Below are positions 14,331 to 15,037 of a stretch of DNA of 15,037 nt, one piece after another; positions within the stretch are counted from its first letter, which is position 1; each line of letters opens with the position of its first letter. The DNA lies in assembly GCA_900552115.1 (NCBI GenBank), contig URYP01000050.1:1-15037 (forward strand), in the 5' to 3' direction. The notes below the pieces were generated by a model. It saw nothing but the letters and a program-made list of their open reading frames with translations. It made no database searches and was not told where the DNA came from. Made by a program: the position numbers and the translations under genes. Origin of the DNA: an uncultured Oscillospiraceae bacterium. Lineage in GTDB: Bacteria; Bacillota; Clostridia; Oscillospirales; Acutalibacteraceae.

Positions 14331-14858
14331 TTGGCAACCCAACAGATTAACCCGACCCGGATGGAACTGACCCGGTTAAAAAAGAAGCTGACCACCGCCG
14401 TGCGCGGGCACAAACTGCTTAAGGACAAACGGGATGAGCTGATGCGCCAGTTTCTCGATATGGTACGGGAAAACAAACGCCTGCGGGAAAAGGTGGAGGC
14501 CGATATCGAAGCCGCAAGCCAGAACTTTGTTATGGCCCGCGCCAGTATGACCGACGAGGCGCTGAATACCGCCCTGCTCGCGCCCACGCAGGAGGTGTTT
14601 CTCGAAACTGAAACCCGCAATGTAATGAGCGTGGACATCCCGGTGCTGCATGTCAAAACCCGCACCGCCAACCCTGAGGATATCTATTCCTATGGCTTCG
14701 CGTTCACCTCCGGCGACCTGGACGACGCGGTGAAGTCGCTGGCCGATATCCTTCCCGACCTGCTTAGGCTGGCGGAAATCGAAAAATCCCTGAGAAAAAG
14801 ATTGATTTTTTCCCTTGCGGGTAGTATACTGTCTCTACATGGAGCAAAAGGGAAGTAA
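14331..14858 (+). CDS. ntpD: V-type ATP synthase subunit D, C-terminally shortened
   Basis: Subunit D is the central rotor shaft, an antiparallel pair of long helices inside the A3B3 head. Residues 1 to about 154 fit well: NPTRMELTRLKKKLTTAVRGHKLLKDKRDEL (7-37), LLAPTQEVFLE (82-92) and the ADILPDLLRLAEIEKSL end of the second half (138-154). Family members are about 200-215 residues and go on with an EEIEKTRRRVNALEYV-type helix. Here that is replaced by about 21 unrelated residues (RKRLIFSLAGSILSLHGAKGK) encoded by DNA that also holds the mraZ promoter. Losing that helix should harm rotor function. Shifting frame does not recover it. Start is TTG at 14331 with AGGGGG upstream. Either a real truncation or a join of two sequences. 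Confidence 0.9.
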   Translation: MATQQINPTRMELTRLKKKLTTAVRGHKLLKDKRDELMRQFLDMVRENKRLREKVEADIEAASQNFVMARASMTDEALNTALLAPTQEVFLETETRNVMSVDIPVLHVKTRTANPEDIYSYGFAFTSGDLDDAVKSLADILPDLLRLAEIEKSLRKRLIFSLAGSILSLHGAKGK

Positions 14859-14876
14859 AGTGGAGCGAAAGGGAGG
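14802..14876 (+). promoter_or_regulatory. mraZ promoter and MraZ-type operator repeats
   Basis: TTGATT (14802-14807) and TATACT (14825-14830) are spaced by 17 bases, inside the 3' end of ntpD. Downstream are repeats with a 10-11 base period: TACATGGAG (14836-14844), AAAGGGAAG (14847-14855), AAAGTGGAG (14857-14865) and AAAGGGAGG (14868-14876). AAAGTGGAG fits the AAAGTGKBG-type box bound by MraZ in mollicutes, and arrays of such G-rich repeats mark MraZ autoregulation in E. coli. The last repeat also holds the mraZ SD. Confidence 0.75.
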
Positions 14877-14884
14877 TGAGCGCC

Positions 14885-15037
14885 GTGATCGGGAAATATC
14901 CTGCGAAGCTGGACGAAAAGAGCCGTCTGTTCGTGCCGTCCAAGCTGAGGGCGGAACTGGGGGACACCTTTTTTGTCACCCTGGGCGTCAACTGCGGTCA
15001 CCGCTGCCTCACCGTCTACACTGCCGAGGAATGGAAA
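14885..15037 (+). CDS. mraZ: Transcriptional regulator MraZ, partial (runs off the right edge)
   Basis: MraZ is a DNA-binding regulator of the dcw cluster that binds as a ring with AbrB-like domains to repeats upstream of its own gene. The 51 residues present include GKYPAKLDEKSRLFVPSKLRAELGD (3-27), the DxK(G)R-type motif of the family (D10-R14), and the second-strand region FFVTLGVNCGHRCLTVYTAEEW. GTG at 14885 is chosen as start because GGAGG (14872-14876) lies 8 bases upstream and the family N-terminus is short; an in-frame GTG at 14878-9 region (14876) overlaps the SD. The remaining C-terminal two thirds lie beyond the window. Division genes such as rsmH and ftsL would be expected next. 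Confidence 0.92.
   Translation, partial: MIGKYPAKLDEKSRLFVPSKLRAELGDTFFVTLGVNCGHRCLTVYTAEEWK

Noticed and set aside
14793..14858. Frameshift as the cause of the short subunit D
   Set aside because: The expected RRRVNALEYV-type continuation is not visible in the other frames after residue 154, so sequence is lost rather than shifted.
1..15037. CRISPR arrays, tRNA or rRNA genes, insertion sequences, prophage or defence genes
   Set aside because: I saw no regularly spaced repeat-spacer units, no tRNA/rRNA-like sequence and no transposase, integrase or nuclease reading frames.

Overview
The window reads as chromosomal DNA of a spore-forming, anaerobic, Gram-positive bacterium of the Clostridia type. 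The evidence is gene content: dipicolinate synthase genes (spore-specific), a bacterial V-type ATPase operon in the order seen in Enterococcus and clostridia, Firmicutes-style strong Shine-Dalgarno (SD) sites, and mraZ, the first gene of the division/cell-wall (dcw) cluster, at the right edge. I cannot name the genus.

Layout. Positions 1-199 hold a hairpin-rich stretch and an extended -10 promoter. A plus-strand group follows: pgeF (peptidoglycan editing factor), a CmpB-type multi-pass membrane protein, an intrinsic terminator, and dpaA-dpaB for dipicolinic acid synthesis. dpaB is cut at about residue 109 and runs directly into the antisense of a polyamine permease gene, potC, which is itself cut. 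From there to 6129 the genes are on the minus strand. Read 5'->3' they are an orphan S24/S26-type peptidase, a promoter with a long structured leader, then potA, potB and the potC remnant; potD is absent. Divergent from these, 6372-14858 is a V-type ATPase operon: small stalk subunit, I, K, E, C, F, A, B, D. Subunit D lacks its usual C-terminal helix, and its 3' end carries the mraZ promoter and MraZ-type operator repeats. mraZ runs off the right edge.

How the genes work together. The V-ATPase parts make one rotary machine: I and K form the membrane ion path, A and B the catalytic head, D, F and C the rotor, and E plus the small subunit the peripheral stalk. The K subunit keeps the full set of residues that bind Na+ in Enterococcus hirae, so a sodium pump is the best guess. 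PotA and PotB are the ATPase and one permease of a spermidine/putrescine importer. DpaA and DpaB make the spore-core solute dipicolinate late in sporulation.

Most unusual points. (1) The dpaB/potC join falls inside about 28 bases that read sensibly as DpaB on one strand and PotC on the other, which points to a microhomology deletion or a chimeric assembly. (2) Subunit D ends abnormally just before mraZ, a possible second join. (3) The terminator before dpaA overlaps both a good sigma-K promoter match and the dpaA SD. (4) The potA leader can fold so that a 10-bp stem hides the potA SD. I found no wholly new gene system; the novelty here lies in regulatory architecture and the two junctions.
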